NCBI GenBank assembly: GCA_947370975.1
Contig: CANBNG010000013.1
Span: forward strand, 55,563 to 119,562
From: Beijerinckiaceae bacterium
Lineage (GTDB): Bacteria; Pseudomonadota; Alphaproteobacteria; Rhizobiales; Beijerinckiaceae
DNA length: 64,000 nt
Reading direction: 5' to 3'
Both the position numbers and the translations under genes were made by a program. Numbering within the stretch: position 1 is the stretch's first letter; every line of letters begins with the position of its first letter. Under the pieces are notes generated by a model. That model was not told the origin of the DNA. It searched no databases and saw only the letters and a program-made list of their open reading frames with translations. Shown here piece by piece: positions 8,103 through 16,670 of the stretch.

Positions 8103-9716
8103 TTATTCGGCAGCCATTTTCGAGGTCGGCGCGGCCTTGCGGACCTTTTCGTCGACATGGCTCTCGAAGTTCACAAAGTTCTTGCGGAACATTTCGCGCA
8201 GATGCTTCGCGGTCGCGGCGAAGTCGGACTTGGAAGCCCAGGTCTTCACCGGATCGAGAATGTGGGGCTCGACGCCGGGCACCGAAACCGGCACCGCGAG
8301 GCCGAAATAGGGGTCGGTGCGGAACTCGACCTTGCTCAGCGAGCCATCGAGTGCAGCGCTCAGCAGACGGCGCGTGACGCGGATCGGCATGCGACGGCCT
8401 GTGCCTTCCTTGCCACCGGTCCAGCCGGTGTTGAGCAGCCAGCAATCGACATGATGCTTGGCGATGAGCTCGCGCAGCAGGTTGCCGTATTCGGAAGGAT
8501 GCAGCGGCAGGAAGGGATGTCCGAAGCAGGTCGAGAAAGTGGCCTCGGGCTCCGTCACGCCCTTTTCGGTGCCCGCAACCTTGGCGGTGTAGCCCGAAAG
8601 GAAGTGGTACATGGCCTGCGCCGGATCGAGCTTGGCGATGGGCGGCAGAACGCCGAAAGCGTCGCAGGTCAGCATGACCACATTCTTGGGGTGACCGGCG
8701 CGGCCCGTCTCCGAAGCGTTGGAGATGAAGTCGAGCGGATAGGCAATGCGGGTGTTTTCCGTCTTGCTGTCATCGTCGAAATCAGGAACGCGGGTGATCG
8801 GATCGAGAACGACATTCTCCATCACGGTGCCGAAGCGCTCGGTCGTGGAATAGATCTCGGGCTCAGCTTCGCGCGAGAGCTTGATCGCCTTGGCGTAGCA
8901 GCCGCCTTCGAAGTTGAAGACGCCTTCCTTCGACCAGCCGTGCTCGTCGTCGCCGATGAGGATGCGGTTGGGATCGGCCGAGAGCGTCGTCTTGCCGGTG
9001 CCAGACAGACCGAAGAAGATCGCGACTTCGCCTTCATTGCTGACATTGGCCGAGCAATGCATCGGCATGACATTCTGCTTGGGCAGGATGTAGTTGAGAT
9101 AGGTGAAGACCGACTTCTTCATTTCGCCGGCGTAGCTGGTGCCGCCGATCAGCATGATCTTGCGGGCGAAGTCGATGGCAACAATCGTCTCGGACTTGCC
9201 GCCGTGGCGCTTCGGGTCGTTCTTGAAGGTCGGCAGATCGATGATCGTCAGATCCGAGGTATAGGACGCCAGCTCTTCGCGCTTGGGACGGATCAGCAGG
9301 TTGCGGATGAACAGCGAGTGCCAGGCGAACTCGCAGATGACGCGCGGCTTGCAACGGAAAGCCGGGTCGGCGCCGCCGAAGAGATCCTGAACGAACAGGT
9401 CCTTGCCTTCAGCATGCTTGATGAAATCGGCCAGCAGCGTGTCGAACTGCGCGGGGGTGACCGAATTGTTGTTTTCCCACCAGATCACGTTCTCGGTGTG
9501 CTCGTCGCGGACTGTGTGCTTGTCCTTGGGCGAGCGGCCGGTGTGGATGCCGGTCTCGGCATTGATCGCGCCACCGGGCACGAGAACCGCTTCACCGCGG
9601 CGGATCGATTCCTCGTAAAGCATCGGGGCTTCGAGGTTGTAGGCGACGGTTCCGAGGTTCTTGAAGCCGAATTGTTCGACCGTGAACGACGGATTGAATG
9701 TGCCGATCTGTTTCAT
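8103..9716 (-). CDS. pckA: Phosphoenolpyruvate carboxykinase (ATP)
   Basis: A 537-residue ATP-dependent PEP carboxykinase, converting oxaloacetate to PEP at the entry to gluconeogenesis. The P-loop is GLSGTGKTTLSADPNR. Substrate and metal-binding segments include NAETGIHTGRSPKDKH, IGGTSYAGEMKKS and GWTGGKEGTGRRMPI. I chose ATG 9716 (MKQIGTFNPSF) because GGAGAAGGCG precedes it and family members begin there. The frame upstream of it is a non-homologous extension. In rhizobia pckA lies next to chvI and is known to be influenced by ChvG/ChvI. Here a HugZ-like gene sits between them. Confidence 0.97.
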   Translation of the reverse strand: MKQIGTFNPSFTVEQFGFKNLGTVAYNLEAPMLYEESIRRGEAVLVPGGAINAETGIHTGRSPKDKHTVRDEHTENVIWWENNNSVTPAQFDTLLADFIKHAEGKDLFVQDLFGGADPAFRCKPRVICEFAWHSLFIRNLLIRPKREELASYTSDLTIIDLPTFKNDPKRHGGKSETIVAIDFARKIMLIGGTSYAGEMKKSVFTYLNYILPKQNVMPMHCSANVSNEGEVAIFFGLSGTGKTTLSADPNRILIGDDEHGWSKEGVFNFEGGCYAKAIKLSREAEPEIYSTTERFGTVMENVVLDPITRVPDFDDDSKTENTRIAYPLDFISNASETGRAGHPKNVVMLTCDAFGVLPPIAKLDPAQAMYHFLSGYTAKVAGTEKGVTEPEATFSTCFGHPFLPLHPSEYGNLLRELIAKHHVDCWLLNTGWTGGKEGTGRRMPIRVTRRLLSAALDGSLSKVEFRTDPYFGLAVPVSVPGVEPHILDPVKTWASKSDFAATAKHLREMFRKNFVNFESHVDEKVRKAAPTSKMAAE

Positions 9717-9877
9717 CGCCTTCTCCAGGATGCATCGGTGCCGGCCGGCAGGCCCAAGACTTGCCGGACTAGAAATGATGAACGGACCGTTTATTCCGCG
9801 CACGCCCGGAGAGCAAGGGCAAGATCACATCAATGTCATTCAACGTAAACATACCGCACTGCACAATAGTTGAAGAC

Positions 9878-10663
9878 TTATTCAATCCGGGCCCGCGCCG
9901 CCAACTCCATGAGACACTTGCGCAGATCCTGGGGTTCCTGAACGGGCTGCGGGAAGACCAGTCGGGCGGTGAGGTCACCACTGGCCAGATCCATCCCCTC
10001 CGGGTCGATGCCGCTCACCCGCCAATCGCGCTGGGGCGCTCCGCAGAGTTTGACCGCATAAAGCCCAAGCGCCTCCCTGTGGTCGGCATTCATATGGGCG
10101 ATGGCGCTCGCTTCCGCCTGCGCAAGCGCGCTCGCCCCCTTGGTGTCGAGCAGGATCTGCTGGCCCTCATAGGAGGCCGCCTTGGCAAAACCGCCGTTGA
10201 GATGGGCGCGCGCGATTTCCAGGCGCCAGAACGAGAAATCGCCAAAATCGGCATAGAGGGCGGATTTGGGATGGCGTGCGAGAAAGCGGGTGCGCGCGGC
10301 CGCCCGCGCGTCTCCCTCCAGCCGCAGAGCCTGCCCGGAAACGGTCAGGCGCGAATGGGCGAGCGGGTCGCCCTTGCCGGTTTCGGCCAGCAACAGCGAG
10401 ACCCTCGACTCAGCAGCAAGATAATGCGTGTGGGCGGAGAGACCGGAGACGAGCAGCAATGGGGCACCGTCAAAGGCGGTCGCCACATTGACGAGGGAGG
10501 CAAAGGGCGCGCCCGAGGGGTCGACCGTAGCCAGCGCGCCCGCACGGGTCATGCGCAGCAGGCGGCGGGCCTCGGCAAGGCCGTCATAGCCTGGCGGCAA
10601 GTCGAAAGTGCGGCCCGGGCCGGCCGGCGGTTCGCCCATGGCCTGGCTTGTGGTCTCGTTCAT
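9878..10663 (-). CDS. HugZ/pyridoxamine 5'-phosphate oxidase-fold protein with DUF2470 domain
   Basis: A 261-residue cytoplasmic protein. The N-terminal half (about 30-160) has the split-barrel flavin-binding pattern of PNPOx-like proteins (RRLLRMTRAGALATVD, SLVNVATAFDGAPLLLVS). The C-terminal part is a DUF2470 domain (AIAHMNADHREALGLYA), the arrangement found in HugZ-like heme-binding or heme-degrading proteins. ATG 10663 is preceded by GGGAGAGGCGCTC. It is transcribed away from chvI and towards pckA, 161 bp upstream of the latter. Heme binding or flavin use is inferred from the family only. Confidence 0.8.
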   Translation of the reverse strand: MNETTSQAMGEPPAGPGRTFDLPPGYDGLAEARRLLRMTRAGALATVDPSGAPFASLVNVATAFDGAPLLLVSGLSAHTHYLAAESRVSLLLAETGKGDPLAHSRLTVSGQALRLEGDARAAARTRFLARHPKSALYADFGDFSFWRLEIARAHLNGGFAKAASYEGQQILLDTKGASALAQAEASAIAHMNADHREALGLYAVKLCGAPQRDWRVSGIDPEGMDLASGDLTARLVFPQPVQEPQDLRKCLMELAARARIE

Positions 10664-10934
10664 GAGCGCCTCTCCCAAAAATGCGGCCGCGCGGTTTGGG
10701 GGTGATTTTGCCGCCGATGCCCTATATAAGAGGGGCAGTCCCCGCGGCCAAACACAGGTTTGCCCGAAAACTTTGGCCACGGCCAAGTTGTCTCCGCAAG
10801 GCCGCCACATTTCGGCCTCCAAGCGTGCCGATTCTCAGCCCTGCCACGGTCATGATGGCCGTCGCGTTTCTGAAGGCCCTCTCCGGGCCAGGCGAAGAGG
10901 TCCCGCCGGGACCCAATTCTAGGTTTTGGAATTC
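10664..10934. promoter_or_regulatory. Divergent promoter region, hugZ-like / chvI
   Basis: This 271-bp gap separates two divergently transcribed genes, so both promoters should lie inside it. A TA-rich stretch, CCTATATAAGAGG at about 10721, is the only obvious AT-rich core element. No operator repeat stands out by eye. Confidence 0.45.
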
Positions 10935-11630
10935 ATGCCGACCATCGCCCTCGTCGACGACGATCGCAACATCCTCACCTCGGTCTCCATCGCCCTTGAG
11001 GCAGAAGGCTACCGGGTGCAGACCTATACGGACGGCGCCAGCGCGCTGGACGGGTTGAAGACGAACCCGCCCGATCTTGCGATCTTCGATATCAAGATGC
11101 CCCGCATGGACGGCATGGAGCTCCTCCGCCGCCTGCGTCAGAAATCCGACCTGCCGGTGATTTTCCTCACCTCCAAGGATGAGGAAATCGACGAGCTCTT
11201 CGGCTTGAAGATGGGCGCGGACGATTTCATCCACAAACCCTTCTCGCAGCGCCTGCTGGTCGAGCGCGTCAAGGCGATCCTGCGGCGCGCCAATCCGAAG
11301 GAAGCTTCGGCGCAGAAGGAATCGGAAGCCAAGATCCTCGAGCGCGGCCTGCTCAAGATGGACCCGGAGCGTCACACCTGCACCTGGAAGGGCGAGCCGG
11401 TGACACTCACCGTCACGGAATTCCTCATCCTCCAGGCGCTGGCCACCCGCCCGGGCGTGGTGAAAAGCCGCAATGCGCTGATGGATGCCGCCTATGACGA
11501 TCAGGTCTATGTCGATGACCGCACGATCGACAGCCACATCAAGCGTCTGCGCAAGAAGTTCAAGGTCGCTGACGACGACTTCGAGATGATCGAGACGCTC
11601 TATGGCGTCGGTTATCGCTTCAAGGAATAG
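10935..11630 (+). CDS. chvI: Response regulator ChvI
   Basis: A 231-residue OmpR/PhoB-type DNA-binding response regulator. The receiver domain (1-120) has acidic DDD at residues 8-10, the phosphoacceptor Asp in LAIFDIKMPRMDG, and KPF after the conserved Lys. The winged-helix domain (about 135-231) ends DRTIDSHIKRLRKKFKVADD...YGVGYRFKE. The start MPTIALVDDDRNILTSVSI is the characteristic ChvI N-terminus, and an alternative TTG three codons upstream is less likely. In rhizobia ChvI controls acid response, exopolysaccharide, motility and envelope genes. chvG follows 62 bp downstream. Confidence 0.95.
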   Translation: MPTIALVDDDRNILTSVSIALEAEGYRVQTYTDGASALDGLKTNPPDLAIFDIKMPRMDGMELLRRLRQKSDLPVIFLTSKDEEIDELFGLKMGADDFIHKPFSQRLLVERVKAILRRANPKEASAQKESEAKILERGLLKMDPERHTCTWKGEPVTLTVTEFLILQALATRPGVVKSRNALMDAAYDDQVYVDDRTIDSHIKRLRKKFKVADDDFEMIETLYGVGYRFKE

Positions 11631-11692
11631 GCGCAGACCGCAATCTGCGAGCCGACGGCGGTCTTCAAGCGCCGCCGTCGTGACGGGGTATC

Positions 11693-13507
11693 ATGAGCGT
11701 TGACGTCGAAACCGGCCCTCTCGCGCCAGCCCGACCTCGCGAGGAGGTTGCGGGCAAGCGGCGTCGTGCGCGCCTGCGCCGGTTTTTTGCCGTCCTCGGC
11801 TCGCGCTTTTCGTCTTCGCTCACACGCCGCATTCTCGTCCTCAACCTTGGCGGCCTTGTCGCGCTGCTGGTCGGCTTTCTCTATCTCAACCAGTTTCGCG
11901 CCGGGCTGATCGATGCGCGCGTGCAGAGTTTGCAGACGCAGGGCGAAATCATCGCCGCCGCGGTTGCTGCCTCTGCGACAGTTGAAACCGATGCGCTGGC
12001 GCTCGATCCTGAAAAGCTGCTGCAACTTGCGCCCGGCCAGAGCTACGGCTATCGCGACGAGAGCGAATCCGGGCTTGAGTTTTCGATCAATCCCGAACGC
12101 ATCGGCCCGGTGCTGCGCCGCCTCGTGTCGCCGACGCGCACACGCGCGCGCATCTACGATCGCGAAGGCTATCTGCTGATCGATTCGCGTTCCCTCACAG
12201 GGCGCTCAAACATCCTGCGCTTCGATCTGCCGGCGATCGGGCAGGATGAAAAGCCAGCCACCATGCTGGAGCGCTGGTGGACCAATGTGAAGCGCTGGTT
12301 CAATTCGAGCGAATTGCCGCTCTATGAAGATATTGGCGCGGGCAATGGCAAGGCCTATCCGGAGGTCGAGCGCGCGCTTAACGGCAGCGCCACCTCCATC
12401 GTGCGCGTCAATGCGCGCGGCGAGACCATCGTCTCGGTCGCCGTGCCCGTGCAGCGGTTCCGCGCGGTGCGTGGCGCGTTGCTGATGTCGACGCAGGGCG
12501 GGGATATCGACAAGATCATCGCCTCGGAACGCTGGGCTATTTTCCGCGTCTTTCTTGTCTCTGCCGGCGTGATGTTTCTGCTCTCGCTCTTTCTGGCGGG
12601 CACGATTGCCGAGCCGATGCGCCGGCTGGCGGAAGCTGCCGACCGCGTGCGCAGGGGCATCAAGTCGCGGCAGGAAATTCCCGATTTCACCGATCGCGCC
12701 GATGAGATCGGCCATTTGTCGGGCGCGCTGCGCGACATGACGAAAGCGCTCTACAATCGCATCGAGGCAATCGAGAGTTTTGCCGCCGATGTCGCGCATG
12801 AATTGAAAAATCCGCTGACCTCGCTGCGCAGCGCGGTGGAAACATTGCCGCGCGCCCGCAATGAAGAGTCCAAGGCCCGCCTGCTGGAGGTCATCCAGCA
12901 CGATGTGCGTCGCCTCGACCGACTCATCAGCGATATTTCCGACGCCTCGCGGCTCGATGCCGAACTCGCCCGCGCCGATTACGAGCCGGTCGACATGGTG
13001 CGCCTGCTCAATGCCATTCGCGATCTCGCCAATCAGGTGAAGCGCAATGATGGCGTGACCGTGAGCCTCGATATTGCACCCGCCGACCCCGCCCGGCAGG
13101 GCACGGATTACCTTGTGCTCGGGCACGATTCGCGGCTCGGTCAGGTGGTCAATAATGTCGTCGACAATGCGCGTTCCTTCTCTGCATCCGGCGGCAATGT
13201 GCGCCTGGCGCTGCGGCGCGCACGCTCGGACCTGATGCGCAACGGACTTATGCAGGAAGGGATCGAGATCATCATCGACGATGACGGCCCCGGCATTCCC
13301 GGCCATGCGGCGGAGCGCATTTTCGAGCGCTTCTACACCGACCGGCCGCAAACGAATTTCGGCCAGAACAGCGGGCTTGGCCTGTCCATTTCGCGCCAGA
13401 TCATCGAGGCCCATGGCGGCTGGATCAAATCGCAGAATCGCACCCTGCCCAGCGGCGACGTACTGGGCGCCCGCTTCACCATCTGGCTTCCGGCCGCCGC
13501 CCGATGA
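11693..13507 (+). CDS. chvG: Sensor histidine kinase ChvG (ExoS-type)
   Basis: A 604-residue membrane sensor kinase. TM1 is at about residues 47-65 and TM2 at about 283-303, leaving a ~215-residue periplasmic sensor domain. A HAMP segment (EPMRRLAEAADRVRRG) is followed by the phosphoacceptor box FAADVAHELKNPLTSLR with His369. The ATPase domain has NNVVDNA (N box), DDDGPGIP (G1) and NSGLGLSISRQIIEAHGG (G2). In rhizobia the periplasmic repressor ExoR acts on this kinase. exoR is not in the window. The stop overlaps hprK by 4 bp (ATGA), implying translational coupling. Confidence 0.95.
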   Translation: MSVDVETGPLAPARPREEVAGKRRRARLRRFFAVLGSRFSSSLTRRILVLNLGGLVALLVGFLYLNQFRAGLIDARVQSLQTQGEIIAAAVAASATVETDALALDPEKLLQLAPGQSYGYRDESESGLEFSINPERIGPVLRRLVSPTRTRARIYDREGYLLIDSRSLTGRSNILRFDLPAIGQDEKPATMLERWWTNVKRWFNSSELPLYEDIGAGNGKAYPEVERALNGSATSIVRVNARGETIVSVAVPVQRFRAVRGALLMSTQGGDIDKIIASERWAIFRVFLVSAGVMFLLSLFLAGTIAEPMRRLAEAADRVRRGIKSRQEIPDFTDRADEIGHLSGALRDMTKALYNRIEAIESFAADVAHELKNPLTSLRSAVETLPRARNEESKARLLEVIQHDVRRLDRLISDISDASRLDAELARADYEPVDMVRLLNAIRDLANQVKRNDGVTVSLDIAPADPARQGTDYLVLGHDSRLGQVVNNVVDNARSFSASGGNVRLALRRARSDLMRNGLMQEGIEIIIDDDGPGIPGHAAERIFERFYTDRPQTNFGQNSGLGLSISRQIIEAHGGWIKSQNRTLPSGDVLGARFTIWLPAAAR

Positions 13508-13992
13508 GCCCGGCCAGCCAAGCCCCCGAGCCTGGCCCCGCCGCCCTGCCGGCTGCGATTCACGCCTGTGCGCTGATTCTGGGAGAGGCCGGCGTGCTCA
13601 TTCGGGGCAAATCAGGCAGCGGCAAGTCGTCTCTGGTCATGGCCCTGCTTGCGGCTGCTCCCGACAAGGGGCTTTTTGCCGCTCTGGTGGCCGATGACCG
13701 GGTCGCGTTAAGGGTCGCTGGCGCACGGCTTCTGGCTTCCCCCCACCCCGCCATCGCCGGGATGATCGAGCAGCGTGGAACTGGTATCCTATTGTTAAAA
13801 CACGAGAAAGTGGCTCGCATTAGTTTGCTCGTTGATCTATTGGAAGCAGGCCCCGAGGGTGAAGGTTTGGCCCGCATGCCCGAGGCCGGCGAGGGCTCGA
13901 TCTGCCTCTCCGGGGTCACCTTACGGCGCCTGATCCTGCCCGCCGGCATGCCTGCGGAAACAGCAGCCAGGCGCGTCATGGCAATTTTTTGA
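13504..13992 (+). CDS. hprK: HPr kinase/phosphorylase, short alphaproteobacterial form
   Basis: A 162-residue protein with the P-loop RGKSGSGKSS and the acidic VADDRVALR segment of HPr kinase/phosphorylase. It lacks the N-terminal domain of the ~310-residue Firmicutes enzyme, as is normal in alphaproteobacteria. It would phosphorylate a serine on the HPr encoded two genes downstream. It overlaps chvG by 4 bp, linking the envelope-stress kinase to the PTS output genes in one transcript. Confidence 0.9.
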   Translation: MSPASQAPEPGPAALPAAIHACALILGEAGVLIRGKSGSGKSSLVMALLAAAPDKGLFAALVADDRVALRVAGARLLASPHPAIAGMIEQRGTGILLLKHEKVARISLLVDLLEAGPEGEGLARMPEAGEGSICLSGVTLRRLILPAGMPAETAARRVMAIF

Positions 13993-14119
13993 TGCGGTTC
14001 GAATCCCATATGGCGCATTTCGCTTGCCAATTTGCTCGCAACGCACAAAATGGCGCCTCTCGACCGGGGCCACACCCGGACAGTCTCGTGGCGCACATCT
14101 TCAGGAACGGTATCTTCCG

Positions 14120-14521
14120 ATGATCGGCATGGTCCTGGTGACCCACGGGCATCTCGCGACAGAGTTTCGCGCGGCTCTCGAACATGTCGTTGGTCCGCAA
14201 AAGCAGATCGAGACAATCACCATCGGTCCCGAGGACGATATGGAGCAACGTCGCAAGGATATTCTTGCGGCTGTCAGCCATGTCGACACAGGCGGTGGTG
14301 TCGTCGTGCTCACGGACATGTTCGGAGGCACGCCCTCCAATCTCGCCATCTCCGTGATGGACGGGGCGCAGGTCGACGTGGTCGCAGGGATCAACCTGCC
14401 CATGCTGATCAAGCTCGCCTCGGTGCGCGAGGATGCAAGCCTTGAGCAGGCCGTGATTCAGGCGCAGGATGCAGGCCGCAAATATATTTCTGTGGCGAGC
14501 CGGATCCTGAGCGGGAAATGA
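14120..14521 (+). CDS. PTS system EIIA component, mannose family (regulatory)
   Basis: A 133-residue EIIA(Man)-type phosphocarrier, MIGMVLVTHGHLATEF, with the expected phosphoacceptor His9, and a DMFGGTPSNLAIS loop. No EIIB, EIIC or EIID genes are nearby, so it is probably regulatory rather than part of a sugar permease, as usual in alphaproteobacteria. I chose ATG 14120 over the upstream in-frame start because EIIA homology begins there. The stop overlaps the HPr start (ATGA at 14518). Confidence 0.9.
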   Translation: MIGMVLVTHGHLATEFRAALEHVVGPQKQIETITIGPEDDMEQRRKDILAAVSHVDTGGGVVVLTDMFGGTPSNLAISVMDGAQVDVVAGINLPMLIKLASVREDASLEQAVIQAQDAGRKYISVASRILSGK

Positions 14522-14847
14522 CCATCGAAAAGACCGAAGACGGGCAGCCCTGCCCGCCAGCCCCCACCTTCGCCGATGGCGTGAGCTGCGAAATGCGCAT
14601 CGTCAATCGCAAGGGCCTGCATGCGCGCGCGACCGCGAAATTCGTGCAATGCGTCGAGCGCTTCGAGGCCGAGGTGACAGTGACGCGCTGTGCCGAAACG
14701 GTCGGCGGCACCTCGATCATGGGCATTCTGACGCTGGGCGCGGGCATCGGCACGACGATCACCGTCTCGGCGCGCGGTGTCGAGGCGCAGCCCTGCATCG
14801 AGGCCATTGCCGCGCTTGTGGCAAACCGCTTTGGCGAAGACGAGTAA
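14518..14847 (+). CDS. HPr phosphocarrier protein (PTS-Ntr type)
   Basis: A 109-residue HPr. The active histidine is His35 in NRKGLHARATAKF, and the regulatory serine is Ser66 in GGTSIMGIL, the likely target of HprK. The N-terminus is about 20 residues longer than typical HPr and Pro-rich. It accepts phosphate from EI(Ntr) (PtsP, not in this window) and passes it to EIIA. Its 3' end lies 5 bp from the convergent pgi stop. Confidence 0.92.
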   Translation: MTIEKTEDGQPCPPAPTFADGVSCEMRIVNRKGLHARATAKFVQCVERFEAEVTVTRCAETVGGTSIMGILTLGAGIGTTITVSARGVEAQPCIEAIAALVANRFGEDE

Positions 14848-14852
14848 GAGCT

Positions 14853-16502
14853 CTACGCCCCCGTCAACATCCGCCGGTAATCGATCAAGCCCGCCGTGCT
14901 CGCATTGAGCCCCTGCGTCGAGGCCTCGTCATCGGCCACAATCGGCGCGAGACGATTGGCGAGCTCCTTGCCCAGCTCCACGCCCCATTGATCGAAGGCG
15001 TTGATGTCCCAGATTACCGATTGCACGAAGACCTTGTGCTCATAGAGCGCCACAAGGCGGCCGAGCATGTGGGGATCAAGACGCCGATACATCAGCATGC
15101 TGGAGGGCCGGTTGCCGGCAAACACCTTGTGGGGCGCGAGCCGTGCGGCTGCGGCCTGAGAGAGCCCTTGCGCTGCGAGCTGAACATCGACCTCGTGGCG
15201 CGAGCGGCCATGCATCAAGGCTTCTGATTGCGCGAGGCAGTTTGCGACAAGCAATTGATGATGGCTTGCATCCGCATCGATCGGCTCGGCCGCGACAAGG
15301 AAATCGACGGGCACGATATCGGTGCCCTGATGCAGCATCTGGAAGAAGGCATGCTGGCCGTTGGTGCCAGGCTCGCCCCAGATGACAGGCGCTGTCGCCA
15401 TACTCACCTGCCCCCCGCCACGGCGCACGGATTTGCCGTTGGATTCCATGTCGAGCTGCTGAAGATAAGCTGGAAAACGCGCGAGCCTTTGGTCGTAGGG
15501 AATAACCGCATGGGCGCCATAGCCCCAGACATTGCGGTACCAGACGCCAAGAAGTCCCATCAGGACCGGGATATTCTCCTGCAGCGGAGCCTCGGCAAAA
15601 TGATCGTCGACCTCATGACCGCCGCGCAGGAAATCATCGAAATATTCAGGCCCGATGGCAATGGCCAGGGTGAGGCCGATGGATGACCAGAGCGAATAGC
15701 GCCCGCCCACCCAATCGCTGAACCCGAACACGCGCTCCTCGCGAATGCCGAAATTTGCAACGAGATCGAGCCGCGTCGAAACGGCCGCAAAATGATGGCC
15801 GACAGCGTCTTCGCCCAGAGCCGCAGCAACCCGCGCGCGCGCCGAGGCGGCATTGGCCATGGTTTCCTGCGTCGTGAAGGTTTTCGATGCGACGACGAAA
15901 AGCGTGGTGGCAAGATCGAGCGGGGCCAATGTGTCGGACAGATCCGCGCCATCGACATTGGACACGAAATGCGCGCGCAGGCCCTTCTGCACGAAGGGCG
16001 ACAAAGCCCGCGCGGCCATGGCGGGGCCAAGATCCGAGCCGCCGATGCCGATATTTACAATATCGGTGAAACGCTTTCCGGTTGCGCCGCGCACCGCGCC
16101 CGTGCGCACCTCGTTTGCAAAGGCATAGAGTTTTTCGCGCACGGCAAAGATGCCGGGCATGACATCCTGGCCCTCGACCATGACAGCGCGACCGGAGAAA
16201 TTGCGCAGCGCCATATGGAGCGCCGGGCGATGTTCGGTCAGGTTGACCTTGACGCCCGCAAACAGCTCCGCCCGCCGTTCCTCAAGATTGGCGGCGCGCG
16301 CCAGCGCAATCAGATGGGCGAGCGTCGCGTCGGTGATGCGGTGCTTGGAATAATCGAAGAGCAGGTCGCCAAGGCGAAGGTGAAGGCGGTCGAACCGGCC
16401 CGGGTCGCTGGCGAAAAAATCCGCGATGGTGTGGTGGCCGATCTCGACGCGATGGGCCTCAAGGGCCGCCAGCGCCGCCATCACATCCCTGTCCACCATC
16501 AT
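14853..16502 (-). CDS. pgi: Glucose-6-phosphate isomerase
   Basis: A 549-residue phosphoglucose isomerase interconverting glucose-6-phosphate and fructose-6-phosphate. Diagnostic segments are NIGIGGSDLGPAMA, VGGRYSLWSSIGLTLA, QLDMESNGKS (catalytic Glu region) and GTNGQHAFFQMLHQG (catalytic His region). Length is standard. The start is one of two adjacent ATG codons preceded by AAGGGAGTGG. It is convergent with the hprK-EIIA-HPr operon. Confidence 0.97.
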   Translation of the reverse strand: MMVDRDVMAALAALEAHRVEIGHHTIADFFASDPGRFDRLHLRLGDLLFDYSKHRITDATLAHLIALARAANLEERRAELFAGVKVNLTEHRPALHMALRNFSGRAVMVEGQDVMPGIFAVREKLYAFANEVRTGAVRGATGKRFTDIVNIGIGGSDLGPAMAARALSPFVQKGLRAHFVSNVDGADLSDTLAPLDLATTLFVVASKTFTTQETMANAASARARVAAALGEDAVGHHFAAVSTRLDLVANFGIREERVFGFSDWVGGRYSLWSSIGLTLAIAIGPEYFDDFLRGGHEVDDHFAEAPLQENIPVLMGLLGVWYRNVWGYGAHAVIPYDQRLARFPAYLQQLDMESNGKSVRRGGGQVSMATAPVIWGEPGTNGQHAFFQMLHQGTDIVPVDFLVAAEPIDADASHHQLLVANCLAQSEALMHGRSRHEVDVQLAAQGLSQAAAARLAPHKVFAGNRPSSMLMYRRLDPHMLGRLVALYEHKVFVQSVIWDINAFDQWGVELGKELANRLAPIVADDEASTQGLNASTAGLIDYRRMLTGA

Positions 16503-16670
16503 TCCACTCCCTTCGTTTCACATAGTGTGACGCAATCTTGTGTCGACCGGGTTAATGCGCCCCGATGCCGCGTGCGTCGCAGCACCACGCTGGCTTGCGC
16601 GGCCCAGCTCCTATAAGGGTGACGCCTGTCCCCGCGCGTTTTGCACGCGGGCGCCCACACAGAGTTTGAT

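Noticed and set aside
8091..9848. Plus-strand open frame of 585 codons antisense to pckA
   Set aside because: The pckA motifs on the minus strand are unambiguous. The plus-strand translation is Asp/Arg/Ala-rich with no recognisable domain.
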